Origin: a virus | Length of the DNA stretch: 30,175 bases | IMG/VR virus record: IMGVR_UViG_3300035698_006747 | Coordinates: 1-30,175 of that record | Strand: one strand, 5' to 3' | Part shown: one piece after another, positions 6,247 to 11,594 of the stretch | How positions within the stretch are numbered: position 1 is the stretch's first letter | Layout: every line of letters starts with the position of its first letter | The notes under the pieces: model-generated | The model's database searches: none | The model's input: only the letters and a program-made list of their open reading frames with translations | Told to the model about the DNA's origin: nothing | Program-made: the position numbers and the translations under genes

Positions 6247-6402
6247 TTATCTCCACATTCTGTAACCATAGTATCTATTAACTTGATTTAAGAAACCAGG
6301 GCCTAAGTTCCATCCTGAATGACTTTCAGTGATGTAAAGAATAGGAGGTCCACCACAACCTATTTTTATTTCTGTCATCTCATAGTATCGTAAATAGTAC
6401 AT
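6247..6402 (-). CDS. Small hypothetical protein (51 aa)
   Basis: Complete frame from ATG 6400-6402 to TAA 6247-6249. It is preceded by GGAGGTGGTAAT, one of the better ribosome sites in this arm. The 51 aa are unusually aromatic and glycine-rich (nine Tyr/Trp, ten Gly/Pro), starting MYYLRYYEMTEIKIG with a SGWNLGPGF turn. The upstream 28-aa gene stops 1 base before, so they form a pair. Function unknown. Confidence 0.65.
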   Translation of the reverse strand: MYYLRYYEMTEIKIGCGGPPILYITESHSGWNLGPGFLNQVNRYYGYRMWR

Positions 6403-6403
6403 A

Positions 6404-6490
6404 TTACCACCTCCAAATTATATATGCAAAGAATACCCAAAAAGGAATAGCCATGATAGTTGCTATTACAATACCTTTAAAGAATTTCAT
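6404..6490 (-). CDS. 28-aa single-pass membrane peptide
   Basis: Frame from ATG 6488-6490 to TAA 6404-6406. The ATG overlaps the stop of the upstream gene as ATGA. After MKFFKG the chain is one hydrophobic segment (IVIATIMAIPFWVFFAYII) and ends WRW, a basic-aromatic membrane boundary. Its ribosome signal is weak, so expression would rely on coupling. It could modulate the host membrane or be an accessory lysis or exclusion peptide; this is inference. Confidence 0.5.
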   Translation of the reverse strand: MKFFKGIVIATIMAIPFWVFFAYIIWRW

Positions 6491-6717
6491 CTTTTACTAA
6501 GTCTCCTTGTTTTAGGTGAACAGTGTTGAACTTTGGAATTTGAAGGACCACGATGATGGTTGGAAGAACGTGCAACGTAGAATTCCCTGTTGTGAAGAGG
6601 AACTATTTTATGGTAGTGATTATTCATCTTATCTCTCAAAGGCTTTGCATCTTCTCTTTTTGCAAAGGTTTCATCTGTAGCTATTGTACTATTTGATCTT
6701 CTCCTGATGATAAACAT
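6487..6717 (-). CDS. Basic hypothetical protein (76 aa)
   Basis: 76 aa, strongly basic (FIIRRRSNS at the start, KTRRLSKR at the end) with several histidines (NNHYHK, SNHHRG). The ATG follows AAAGGAGATAGACT. The N-terminal part (FIIRRRSN...DETFAKREDAKPLRDKM) resembles a beta-hairpin plus helix of small nucleic-acid-binding proteins, but no family is recognised. Confidence 0.6.
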   Translation of the reverse strand: MFIIRRRSNSTIATDETFAKREDAKPLRDKMNNHYHKIVPLHNREFYVARSSNHHRGPSNSKVQHCSPKTRRLSKR

Positions 6718-6788
6718 AGTCTATCTCCTTTCAATGAAGTTGTTTTTAGATTAAGTGTCTTGCTCTTGAGCAGATTTCTCTTTTTAAC

Positions 6789-7040
6789 TTATCTTTCATT
6801 CTTCCATGCTTTCACGATAGCCTTTAAGGTAGCTCTAGTCTCTTTTGCTAAATCTCCTCTCCAATATATTATATTGTTAAGAATGTAAAGAGCCTGAATT
6901 CTAGCTTCATAACGACTAGCCATTCCTTGTCCTGCGATTGCATAGTTAACAGCCCAGTTTAAAGTGCCTTTGTGACTATTATCTATAATATTCTGACAGG
7001 CTTTATAGAAATCATCGAGGATATATTCTTTCTTTTCCAT
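6789..7040 (-). CDS. Helical hypothetical protein (83 aa)
   Basis: The frame extends to 7067, but the ATG at 7038-7040 follows GGAAGGAG at 8 bases and avoids the overlap with the upstream gene. 83 aa, all-helical, with NWAVNYAIAGQGM, EARIQALYILNNIIYW and a basic C-terminal helix. Function unknown. Confidence 0.62.
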   Translation of the reverse strand: MEKKEYILDDFYKACQNIIDNSHKGTLNWAVNYAIAGQGMASRYEARIQALYILNNIIYWRGDLAKETRATLKAIVKAWKNER

Positions 7041-7060
7041 AATCTTTACTCCTTCCAATT

Positions 7061-7252
7061 CTAACATTTATCATAAAGTTTACTATCCAAGAACTTAGAT
7101 AAATCATTAAGTTCCTCTCTATTCAATCCTACATATTCAACTTTCTTAGCTAAAGCAAGTTGAATCTTAACTTGATGAAGTCTCATCAGACGAAGTTGTC
7201 TGTCTGAAGCATCTTTCATGACTTCTTCCGGTGTCTTAATGTCGGTGGGCAT
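7061..7252 (-). CDS. Helical hypothetical protein (63 aa)
   Basis: 63 aa, helical, starting MPTDIKTPEEVMKDASDRQL and ending SKLYDKC. AAGGAGGTGAATAAACT precedes the ATG, a strong ribosome site. It lies 3 bases after the stop of the 57-aa membrane gene. No family recognised. Confidence 0.62.
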   Translation of the reverse strand: MPTDIKTPEEVMKDASDRQLRLMRLHQVKIQLALAKKVEYVGLNREELNDLSKFLDSKLYDKC

Positions 7253-7255
7253 AGT

Positions 7256-7429
7256 TTATTCACCTCCTTCATTGTAAACTATTCTACCAAAAGGTAGTCT
7301 TTCCTTCATTGTACTGGATACTTCATTACAGTAAAGATAATTTACTGCAGCACAGAATGGTACTGTTATGGAAATCAGCGCTAGCAATATGCTAGCTAAG
7401 AATAAAGTTCGCCAGATAGTAGATTTCAT
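7256..7429 (-). CDS. Small membrane or signal-anchored protein (57 aa)
   Basis: Complete frame from ATG 7427-7429 to TAA 7256-7258. Basic N-terminus (MKSTIWR), hydrophobic segment at about 8-27 (LFLASILLALISITVPFCAA), then a hydrophilic tail ending VYNEGGE. It may be an inner-membrane anchor with an external tail or a cleaved peptide. The tail encodes the ribosome site of the next gene, arguing that the frame is kept. Function unknown. Confidence 0.62.
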   Translation of the reverse strand: MKSTIWRTLFLASILLALISITVPFCAAVNYLYCNEVSSTMKERLPFGRIVYNEGGE

Positions 7430-7432
7430 TCT

Positions 7433-7702
7433 TCATCCTTCCTCCATAATACTTTGAAGCATCTCAGCCATAACTAAAGAACCTATTTTAGAATCTCCTT
7501 TAATAATAGATGAAATACTTTGAGCCATAAGTCCTTTATTACCGGCTAATGCAACTCTACATTCAACTTTATCTGAATACTCATTATCATCATTTAGTAT
7601 GATGATGCAAGTTTTCTTACACTCTATCGCTTTCTTAAGTAAGAATTGAAAGGATTCGTATAAGGCCTCAAATTGTTCTGTTCTAACTGATTCTTCATTC
7701 AT
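7433..7702 (-). CDS. Hypothetical protein (89 aa)
   Basis: 89 aa, starting MNEESVRTEQFEALYESF. A helix is followed by two strands (TCIIILNDD, KVECRVALAG) and C-terminal helices rich in Met and Ser. A GGGGATAAACTATC site precedes the ATG. Function unknown. Confidence 0.6.
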   Translation of the reverse strand: MNEESVRTEQFEALYESFQFLLKKAIECKKTCIIILNDDNEYSDKVECRVALAGNKGLMAQSISSIIKGDSKIGSLVMAEMLQSIMEEG

Positions 7703-7708
7703 GATAGT

Positions 7709-7897
7709 TTATCCCCTTTCTCCTTTAAATATAGCGAATAAGACCGGAACTTCCTGCTTGTTAAGATATTCATAAGTATAATGAACTACCTTGTTAAGCA
7801 TTTCTTCCTTGCCAATACAACCTTCCATGTAAGACTCTACGATACTGTTAATAGTATCTGCTGTCTCACTGTCAATTTCTAAAGCATGTTCGATCAT
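7709..7897 (-). CDS. Acidic hypothetical protein (62 aa)
   Basis: 62 aa, acidic, helical, starting MIEHALEIDSETAD and ending FAIFKGERG. AAAGGAGGAGGACTAAC precedes the ATG. It is the first gene after the promoter-like sites at 7959-8038. Function unknown. Confidence 0.6.
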   Translation of the reverse strand: MIEHALEIDSETADTINSIVESYMEGCIGKEEMLNKVVHYTYEYLNKQEVPVLFAIFKGERG

Positions 7898-7958
7898 GTT
7901 AGTCCTCCTCCTTTAAAGTTACATTCACAACCTACTAAAAAATTTATCCTACTGAACC

Positions 7959-7987
7959 ACCATACCATTAAATCCACTCAATGTCAA
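7959..7987 (-). promoter_or_regulatory. Promoter candidate (leftward)
   Basis: On the - strand: TTGACA (7982-7987), a 17-base spacer and TATGGT (7959-7964). The -35 is perfect and the -10 matches 4 of 6 positions. It sits in the 143-base gap upstream of the 62-aa gene. Confidence 0.6.
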
Positions 7988-8009
7988 TAAGCAATCAGTC
8001 ATCTACTTA

Positions 8010-8038
8010 ATTACAGTTTGACATTACAGTTGAGTCAA
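8010..8038 (-). promoter_or_regulatory. Second promoter candidate (leftward) with a direct repeat
   Basis: On the - strand: TTGACT (8033-8038), a 17-base spacer and TGTAAT (8010-8015), 5 of 6 at each element. It contains a direct repeat ATTACAGTT at 8010-8018 and 8023-8031, 13 bases apart, which could be an activator or repressor site. Confidence 0.5.
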
Positions 8039-8040
8039 TG

Positions 8041-8967
8041 CTACGTTTTATCCAAAAACATAGGATCATTGTTTATACTTAACTTCTCTTCCTGCAATCT
8101 ATCCTTCTCTTCTCTATCAGCTACTATATCATTATAACTACGTTCGGCCGGAGTGTTGTCTTCCTCTGGCTTATCTATCTCTTCATCCAGTTCATCCATC
8201 TGCTCTTGTAACTTCTCCTTCTTCACTTTCAACTTATACTGTTTCCTCTTCTCTGCTTCCTCTTTCTTCTCCTTCTCCTTAACTATCTCCACTTCCTTCA
8301 AATGCTTCTCTTGAATCTCTACCGTTACAACTCCTGATGGGACACCTTTAGGTATAATAACTTTCCCAAACTCTGGATGTATAGTAACATCAGCTTTAGC
8401 TAGCACTTCTTCTAACTCCTTCTTAGCCTGCTTAGCTAATTCTATACTTTGATTCTCCTTAAAGTTAGTTCTAAAAGCTTCAGCTTCTTTCCTTTGCTCT
8501 TTTGTTATAGGTCCTCCAGTATATCTTTTAGTTGATGTAGATGGTTTTGATTCTGTTATAGGCTTAGTTCTTTCATAAGAAGACTCTGGCGGAGCATAAC
8601 CACCTGCCCTCTCATGCCTTCTTTCATCCAACTCGAAGTTATGAAGAGTATTTCTCTTTCCTTTATCATCTGGATTACAAGGTACACCAAACCTTCCTTC
8701 TAATATAGCATGAGCTTCTTGTGCAGTGTCTATCATTCTAACAGCGCCAGATTCTGTAAGATGTATTACTAATTGTTCAACTACTATTTTCAATATGTCT
8801 GACCTAAATCTAATTAGTCCTACTATCCCTTCATTCTCTATCCACTTCATCAATGTAGCTAAATGTCTACTCTGCAGCCATACCTGCATTGGTACATCTC
8901 GTTTATAAGTCTCTGGATTACTAAGCGCGCTTCCTCGTGTACTATCTACGACCGGACTATTACTCAT
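8041..8967 (-). CDS. Coiled-coil hypothetical protein (308 aa)
   Basis: 308 aa, the largest unassigned protein of the left arm. Residues 25-95 look globular and helical (VPMQVWLQSRHLATLMKW onward), 120-160 are Pro/Ser/Thr-rich and probably unstructured, and 218-266 form a Lys/Glu coiled coil (KEKEKKEEAEKRK region). A short beta element (GKVIIPKGVPSGVVTVEI, 201-218) lies between. The start overlaps the stop of the 36-aa zinc gene as ATGA. A scaffold-like or replication-accessory role is possible, but nothing in the sequence decides it. Confidence 0.7.
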   Translation of the reverse strand: MSNSPVVDSTRGSALSNPETYKRDVPMQVWLQSRHLATLMKWIENEGIVGLIRFRSDILKIVVEQLVIHLTESGAVRMIDTAQEAHAILEGRFGVPCNPDDKGKRNTLHNFELDERRHERAGGYAPPESSYERTKPITESKPSTSTKRYTGGPITKEQRKEAEAFRTNFKENQSIELAKQAKKELEEVLAKADVTIHPEFGKVIIPKGVPSGVVTVEIQEKHLKEVEIVKEKEKKEEAEKRKQYKLKVKKEKLQEQMDELDEEIDKPEEDNTPAERSYNDIVADREEKDRLQEEKLSINNDPMFLDKT

Positions 8968-9074
8968 ATCTTTCTCCTTTTAATAAGTTTATTAATACAT
9001 CTAATACATTTACCTCTATTCATATTCCAGATAGTTCTTTTCTTCTTACATTCTTTACACTTGCCATGATGCAT
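8964..9074 (-). CDS. 36-aa zinc-finger-like microprotein
   Basis: Complete frame from ATG 9072-9074 to TGA 8964-8966. The 36 aa carry Cys6-x2-Cys9 and Cys23-x2-Cys26 in a very basic chain (MHHGKCKECKKKR start, KLIKRRKI end), a minimal four-cysteine zinc knuckle. It follows GGGAGAGAACT and overlaps the next ATG as ATGA. It is the first gene of the transcript from the promoter at 9225-9253. It probably binds nucleic acid (inference from charge and Cys spacing). Confidence 0.68.
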   Translation of the reverse strand: MHHGKCKECKKKRTIWNMNRGKCIRCINKLIKRRKI

Positions 9075-9092
9075 AGTTCTCTCCCTTCTCCA

Positions 9093-9218
9093 ATATGTCG
9101 ATATGTCGTATATGCTGTATTGCTATTGGAGCCCCTCACTCCCTCTTTTTATTTTTTTTTTTTAGAGTGTAGTGAGGTACCCCATCGACATTAAGACATA
9201 TCATCATTAACGACATAT
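9093..9218. promoter_or_regulatory. Array of CGACATAT boxes
   Basis: Two copies of ATATGTCG (9093-9100, 9101-9108) and, 85 bases away in the opposite orientation, three related boxes: CGACATTA (9186-9193), AGACATAT (9194-9201) and CGACATAT (9211-9218). The last abuts the predicted start site of the promoter at 9225-9253. The symmetric layout suggests an operator or replication-initiator array. Confidence 0.6.
9134..9177. other. Poly-T-loop hairpin between the CGACATAT boxes
   Basis: CCTCACT (9134-9140) pairs with AGTGAGG (9171-9177), with a second short CTCT/AGAG helix inside. The loop is dominated by T, including a 12-T run at 9152-9163. In the leftward transcript it gives an A-rich loop in the leader of the zinc microprotein gene. 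It is not followed by T on either strand, so it is not a simple terminator. Confidence 0.6.
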
Positions 9219-9224
9219 ATTTAC

Positions 9225-9253
9225 ATTATATATGTAGAACATAGGAATGTAAA
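9225..9253 (-). promoter_or_regulatory. Strong sigma70-like promoter (leftward)
   Basis: On the - strand: TTTACA (9248-9253), a 17-base spacer and TATAAT (9225-9230). The -10 is perfect and the -35 is 5 of 6. The spacer holds ATGTTCTACAT, a 4-bp dyad whose complement TGTAGAACAT recurs in the rightward promoter spacer. It drives the 9074 to 8041 gene pair and probably beyond. Confidence 0.82.
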
Positions 9254-9302
9254 GGTATTTATTGGTGTCATTTGCCGGAGATGAGTGGTAGAAAGAAGGC
9301 AT

Positions 9303-9336
9303 AAAAATACCCTACGTCTTGGATTAAAACGTAGGG
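9303..9336 (-). terminator. Rho-independent terminator (leftward)
   Basis: CCCTACGT (9310-9317) and ACGTAGGG (9329-9336) form an 8-bp stem with an 11-base loop. On the - strand the 3' arm is followed by TATTTTTAT. It lies 38 bases past the stop of the 68-aa gene and separates that unit from the promoter at 9225-9253. Confidence 0.82.
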
Positions 9337-9373
9337 CAGGACAATTGTAGGTGATACATGATACTAGGTTGGA

Positions 9374-9580
9374 TTAATTTAATGATTGAGCCTTTTTAAT
9401 GAACTCAGCTGGATTAGTGATCGCTAATTGCTCTAATCTGTAAGGCATGTTGAGTTTGAGAAGGTCTAGAGCACTAGCGCATATTTTAACTGACACACCT
9501 GTTTTAGCAGCTAGTTGAGTCGGTGTTAAACACCCATTTTTATAAGCCTTCCTAGCCAACTTATATTGACGATTATTCAT
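9374..9580 (-). CDS. Small HTH-like protein (68 aa)
   Basis: The frame is open from a TTG at 9595, but the ATG at 9578-9580, overlapping the upstream stop by 8 bases, is the likely start. 68 aa, basic. Residues about 19-37 (LTPTQLAAKTGVSVKICAS) have the Ala-x3-Gly spacing of a helix-turn-helix. It may be an early regulator acting with its partner upstream; this is inference. Confidence 0.58.
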   Translation of the reverse strand: MNNRQYKLARKAYKNGCLTPTQLAAKTGVSVKICASALDLLKLNMPYRLEQLAITNPAEFIKKAQSLN

Positions 9581-9953
9581 CTTCAGTAGTCTCAACTGCG
9601 GCCATCATGGTTTGGAATTTGACCGGATCATCTACCGCAATCGCAGCCATTGCTTCCGGCAATCCCATTGCGGTATAAACGGCCAACTTCTCAGCGCGTG
9701 ATTTGACCTTTTTACCAATATCGCTAGCAAGGAAAGTTTGTCCATCAAGGCCTTTCAATTCATCAATCGACAATGACCTCCAAGGCCTTTGACCTGCGAT
9801 AAATCGGTTAGCACATAACCAGTTGCTGATGTCCGTATCGGTACAGGTTGAAAAGTCAATATAGATACCGATCTGAACTTTATCGCCTGCGTCATTCTTA
9901 ATTGATCCTGTATGCCGAACTTTACCTATGGTCTGTCCTAGTGTCTGTGTCAT
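9573..9953 (-). CDS. Hypothetical early protein (126 aa)
   Basis: 126 aa from the ATG at 9951-9953, preceded by AAGGGGTAACACC. The same frame is open to an ATG at 9998 with a weaker AGGTGATAC site, which would add 15 residues. It has a beta-strand N-terminus (QIGIYIDF), a DISNWLCANRFIAGQRPWR segment, then helices ending in an acidic TTEDE tail. It is richer in G and C than nearby genes. It is the first gene of the leftward transcript, so probably expressed very early. Function unknown. Confidence 0.72.
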   Translation of the reverse strand: MTQTLGQTIGKVRHTGSIKNDAGDKVQIGIYIDFSTCTDTDISNWLCANRFIAGQRPWRSLSIDELKGLDGQTFLASDIGKKVKSRAEKLAVYTAMGLPEAMAAIAVDDPVKFQTMMAAVETTEDE

Positions 9954-10031
9954 GGTGTTACCCCTTTCAAGCGCATAGCGCCTGTAGTTGCGTACCATGT
10001 ATCACCTGCAAATTGTCAAAGAGCAAATTAT

Positions 10032-10060
10032 GCGCTTAAGCGCCATGTGCAATGATGCAC
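10032..10060 (-). other. Structured leader: palindrome plus small hairpin
   Basis: GCGCTTAAGCGC (10032-10043) is a perfect 12-bp palindrome. Next to it GTGCA/TGCAC (10047-10051 and 10056-10060) forms a 5-bp stem with a tetraloop. A related GCGCATAGCGC lies at 9971-9981 inside the ribosome-site region. All are within the predicted transcript of the 126-aa gene. Confidence 0.6.
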
Positions 10061-10079
10061 TGAACTCGAATTGACCTAT

Positions 10080-10107
10080 ATCATATCAGAATGATTGCTA
10101 TTGTCAA
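10080..10107 (-). promoter_or_regulatory. Leftward promoter of the control region
   Basis: On the - strand: TTGACA (10102-10107), a 16-base spacer and TATGAT (10080-10085), so a perfect -35 and a 5 of 6 -10. Transcription would start near 10073 and give a leader of about 120 bases before the 126-aa gene. Confidence 0.75.
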
Positions 10108-10189
10108 CCACTATCGTAACCCACCGTTATCATTGACAATAATCACTAGGCCGAAGGGGGATTTTCTAGCCCAAAAGCCGGCGGGTTAC
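10100..10189. repeat. Interleaved inverted repeats
   Basis: Pair 1: ATTGTCAA (10100-10107, overlapping the -35 of the leftward promoter) and TTGACAAT (10133-10140). Pair 2: GTAACCCACCG (10116-10126) and CGGCGGGTTAC (10179-10189), one mismatch in 11. The pairs interleave rather than nest. They look like operator or initiator sites; no protein can be assigned. Confidence 0.55.
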
Positions 10190-10364
10190 CTCTCTCACAT
10201 TTTGTTAAAAGAATATAAAATGACGACTTTTGGTACAATTAGGAGTAGGAAATTAGACACTATGTATTATAATAAAACGAAGACTACTAAGTAAATAGTA
10301 CTAGAACATATGCGACACCATTTGACCAATGCTCTACCTAGTAACAATTGTGCCGAATAATGGG

Positions 10365-10393
10365 TTGACAAGATCTTGTAGAACATGTATAAT
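10365..10393 (+). promoter_or_regulatory. Consensus sigma70 promoter (rightward, morphogenesis arm)
   Basis: TTGACA (10365-10370), a 17-base spacer and TATAAT (10388-10393), a perfect consensus match. The predicted start is near 10400, 30 bases before the first rightward gene. The spacer contains TGTAGAACAT, also present in complement in the promoter at 9225-9253. Confidence 0.92.
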
Positions 10394-10429
10394 GGAGGTA
10401 GATAATGGGAATATAGGAGAAGGATTAAG

Positions 10430-10636
10430 ATGGAGGGTTTCTATAAGATTAAAGGCACTAAATTTAAATTAGTCTATCAAGGTGGTCATCATAATATATA
10501 CTGTGATGATAGTAAACACCTACACACTGATGGTGGAAAGTGTCATCCAGATGTAGGATCTTTTGTTTTGATAAAGAATACTTTTAAATGTGACTGTGAG
10601 AGATGGAAAAATGGAAACTCCTGCTTTAGAAACTAA
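10430..10636 (+). CDS. Cysteine-rich hypothetical protein (68 aa)
   Basis: 68 aa. Cysteines at 25, 38, 54, 56 and 65 and several histidines (GGHHNIYC, KCHPD, KCDCERW) suggest a zinc-binding fold. The ATG follows AGGAGAAGGATTAAG, 30 bases after the predicted start of the strong rightward promoter, so it should be the first and highly expressed product. The CDC-x2-W-x4-SC end recalls SWIM-type zinc motifs only loosely. Function unknown. Confidence 0.68.
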   Translation: MEGFYKIKGTKFKLVYQGGHHNIYCDDSKHLHTDGGKCHPDVGSFVLIKNTFKCDCERWKNGNSCFRN

Positions 10637-11177
10637 TGGAAACAGTCTATACGGCTTTGAGATGCGAACGGTGGATAAGCGTAGAGCTGTACCTGGAGAA
10701 CGTAAGACCTATGACATCAAGCAGCTCTGGCAACGCAATCATGAGATCCTGCAACTTGCCCTTACCATCCCCAAGCATAAAGAAATAGCCCGTCTCCTAG
10801 GTATTACCGAAGCTACTGTCTCCAATACTTTAAATTCCGAGTTAGGCCGTAAGAAACTTTCCCAGCTCCGCCAACGACGAGATGAGGATTCTATTGACGT
10901 ACTTAAGGAAGTTGGAAAACTTTTACCTAAAGCTATAGAGACTTACAATAAAATCCTAGATGGTGAGAATATTTCAAAGCTGCAAAAAGAAACTGCTGAC
11001 ACTCTGACAATGGATATAGGCGGTTATCGTGCTCCTACTCGAACTGAGGTTAAGGGATCTCACCTTGTCTTAACCGGAGATGAGATAGAAGGTTTTGTTG
11101 AGAGAGGAAAAATTGCAGCTAAAGCAGCTGGCTTAATTGTAGATGCTTCATTTGAGGAGGTAAAATCTAGTGCATGA
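10611..11177 (+). CDS. HTH DNA-binding protein, candidate terminase small subunit
   Basis: The frame starts at GTG 10590. The ATG at 10611 has AGATGGAAAA upstream and gives 188 aa. A helix-turn-helix lies at about 56-80 (KEIARLLGITEATVSNTL). It is followed by a helical region whose last part (LQKETADTLTMDIGGYRAP, then an ERGKIAAKAAG helix) resembles phage small terminases, which bind pac/cos DNA and deliver it to the large subunit. Position at the head of the morphogenesis arm fits, although the large terminase is 5.7 kb away. A phage transcription factor is the main alternative. Confidence 0.58.
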   Translation: METPALETNGNSLYGFEMRTVDKRRAVPGERKTYDIKQLWQRNHEILQLALTIPKHKEIARLLGITEATVSNTLNSELGRKKLSQLRQRRDEDSIDVLKEVGKLLPKAIETYNKILDGENISKLQKETADTLTMDIGGYRAPTRTEVKGSHLVLTGDEIEGFVERGKIAAKAAGLIVDASFEEVKSSA

Positions 11178-11337
11178 TAAGAATGAAACTATAGTTATAA
11201 TAGCTGTAACTACTATCGCTATTGCAGCTATGCTTATTCTAAAAGTAGATGCATCTGAAATTGTCTCAGGAGTCTGTGGTGGATTAGTAGGTTATCTAAC
11301 CAAATCTTCGTTTGATAATAAAACAAAGGATTCCTAA
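11170..11337 (+). CDS. Small two-segment membrane protein, holin-like (55 aa), GTG start
   Basis: Complete frame from GTG 11170 to TAA 11335-11337, overlapping the previous stop by 8 bases and the next ATG by 1. GAGGAGGT lies 8 bases before the GTG, an excellent ribosome site. 55 aa: a hydrophobic helix at 8-24 (IVIIAVTTIAIAAMLIL), a second weaker one at 31-44 (IVSGVCGGLVGYL) and a charged tail. Size and topology fit a small holin or pinholin, but many phage membrane peptides look alike and the endolysin is far away. Confidence 0.6.
   Translation: MHDKNETIVIIAVTTIAIAAMLILKVDASEIVSGVCGGLVGYLTKSSFDNKTKDS
11310..11324 (+). repeat. GTTTG/AAAAC-type motif before a ribosome site
   Basis: GTTTGATAATAAAAC, 12 of 15 bases shared with the motif at 18691-18705 and, like it, followed by AAAGG and an ATG 12 bases downstream. 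It lies inside the last codons of the membrane-protein gene. Confidence 0.35.
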
Positions 11338-11591
11338 TGATAGGAAAATATTTCTTAAATATTCTTATTGGTCTAGATCAATTCGGTAATGCTATTGCAG
11401 GTGGAGATCCTGATGAAACTATCTCTAGCCGCTTAGGAAAATTAAAGATTAAACATAATGGAACTATTCCTTGGCGGAGACCTTTTTCTAAACTAATAGA
11501 CTATGGCTTAGACAAAATTGATTCTAACCATTCCATAGATGCAATCGAATCTGATGAAGGTAAGAATGCACTATTTGATAAAGAAGGATAA
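11337..11591 (+). CDS. Conserved-looking phage protein (84 aa)
   Basis: 84 aa. After a short hydrophobic N-terminus (YFLNILIGLDQF) comes GGDPDETISSRLGK, then IPWRRPFSKLIDYGLDKID and an NHSIDAIESDEG end. The order GLDQF...GGDPDETISSR...H-x-x-DAI-x-x-DEG matches, from memory, a small protein widespread in phages of many hosts and usually located near lysis or morphogenesis genes. Its function is unknown to me. Its TAATG overlap with the membrane peptide suggests coupled expression. Confidence 0.75.
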   Translation: MIGKYFLNILIGLDQFGNAIAGGDPDETISSRLGKLKIKHNGTIPWRRPFSKLIDYGLDKIDSNHSIDAIESDEGKNALFDKEG

Positions 11592-11594
11592 ATC

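Larger units (their letters stand above)
9954..10429. other. Divergent non-coding control region
   Basis: 476 bases separating the leftward and rightward arms, without a convincing gene. From left to right it holds the leader of the 126-aa gene, the leftward promoter, paired inverted repeats, an AT-rich stretch at 10200-10320 in which I see no clear signal beyond a GTATT/AAAAC-type motif at 10264-10278, and the rightward promoter. This is the natural place for an early/late switch and possibly a replication origin. Confidence 0.7.

Noticed and set aside
8726-9194. Overlapping + strand frames giving hydrophobic Leu/Ser/His-rich products
   Set aside because: They are antisense to the 308-aa and zinc-microprotein genes and to the poly-T hairpin; hydrophobicity arises from A-rich codons read in reverse. 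No ribosome sites.
9093-9218. CRISPR array
   Set aside because: Boxes are only 8 bases, occur in both orientations and have irregular spacing without spacer-length unique segments.
10014-10019. A further leftward -35 (TTGACA on the - strand)
   Set aside because: No acceptable -10 at 15-19 bases; the downstream sequence is the ribosome-site region of the 126-aa gene.
10133-10161. Rightward promoter from TTGACA at 10133
   Set aside because: The position 17 bases downstream reads GGGGGA, nothing like a -10; the hexamer is better explained as the arm of an inverted repeat.
10091-10294. A 67-codon + strand frame in the control region
   Set aside because: It begins in the -35/-10 spacer of the leftward promoter, has no ribosome site, lies upstream of the rightward promoter and crosses inverted repeats; composition is not gene-like.
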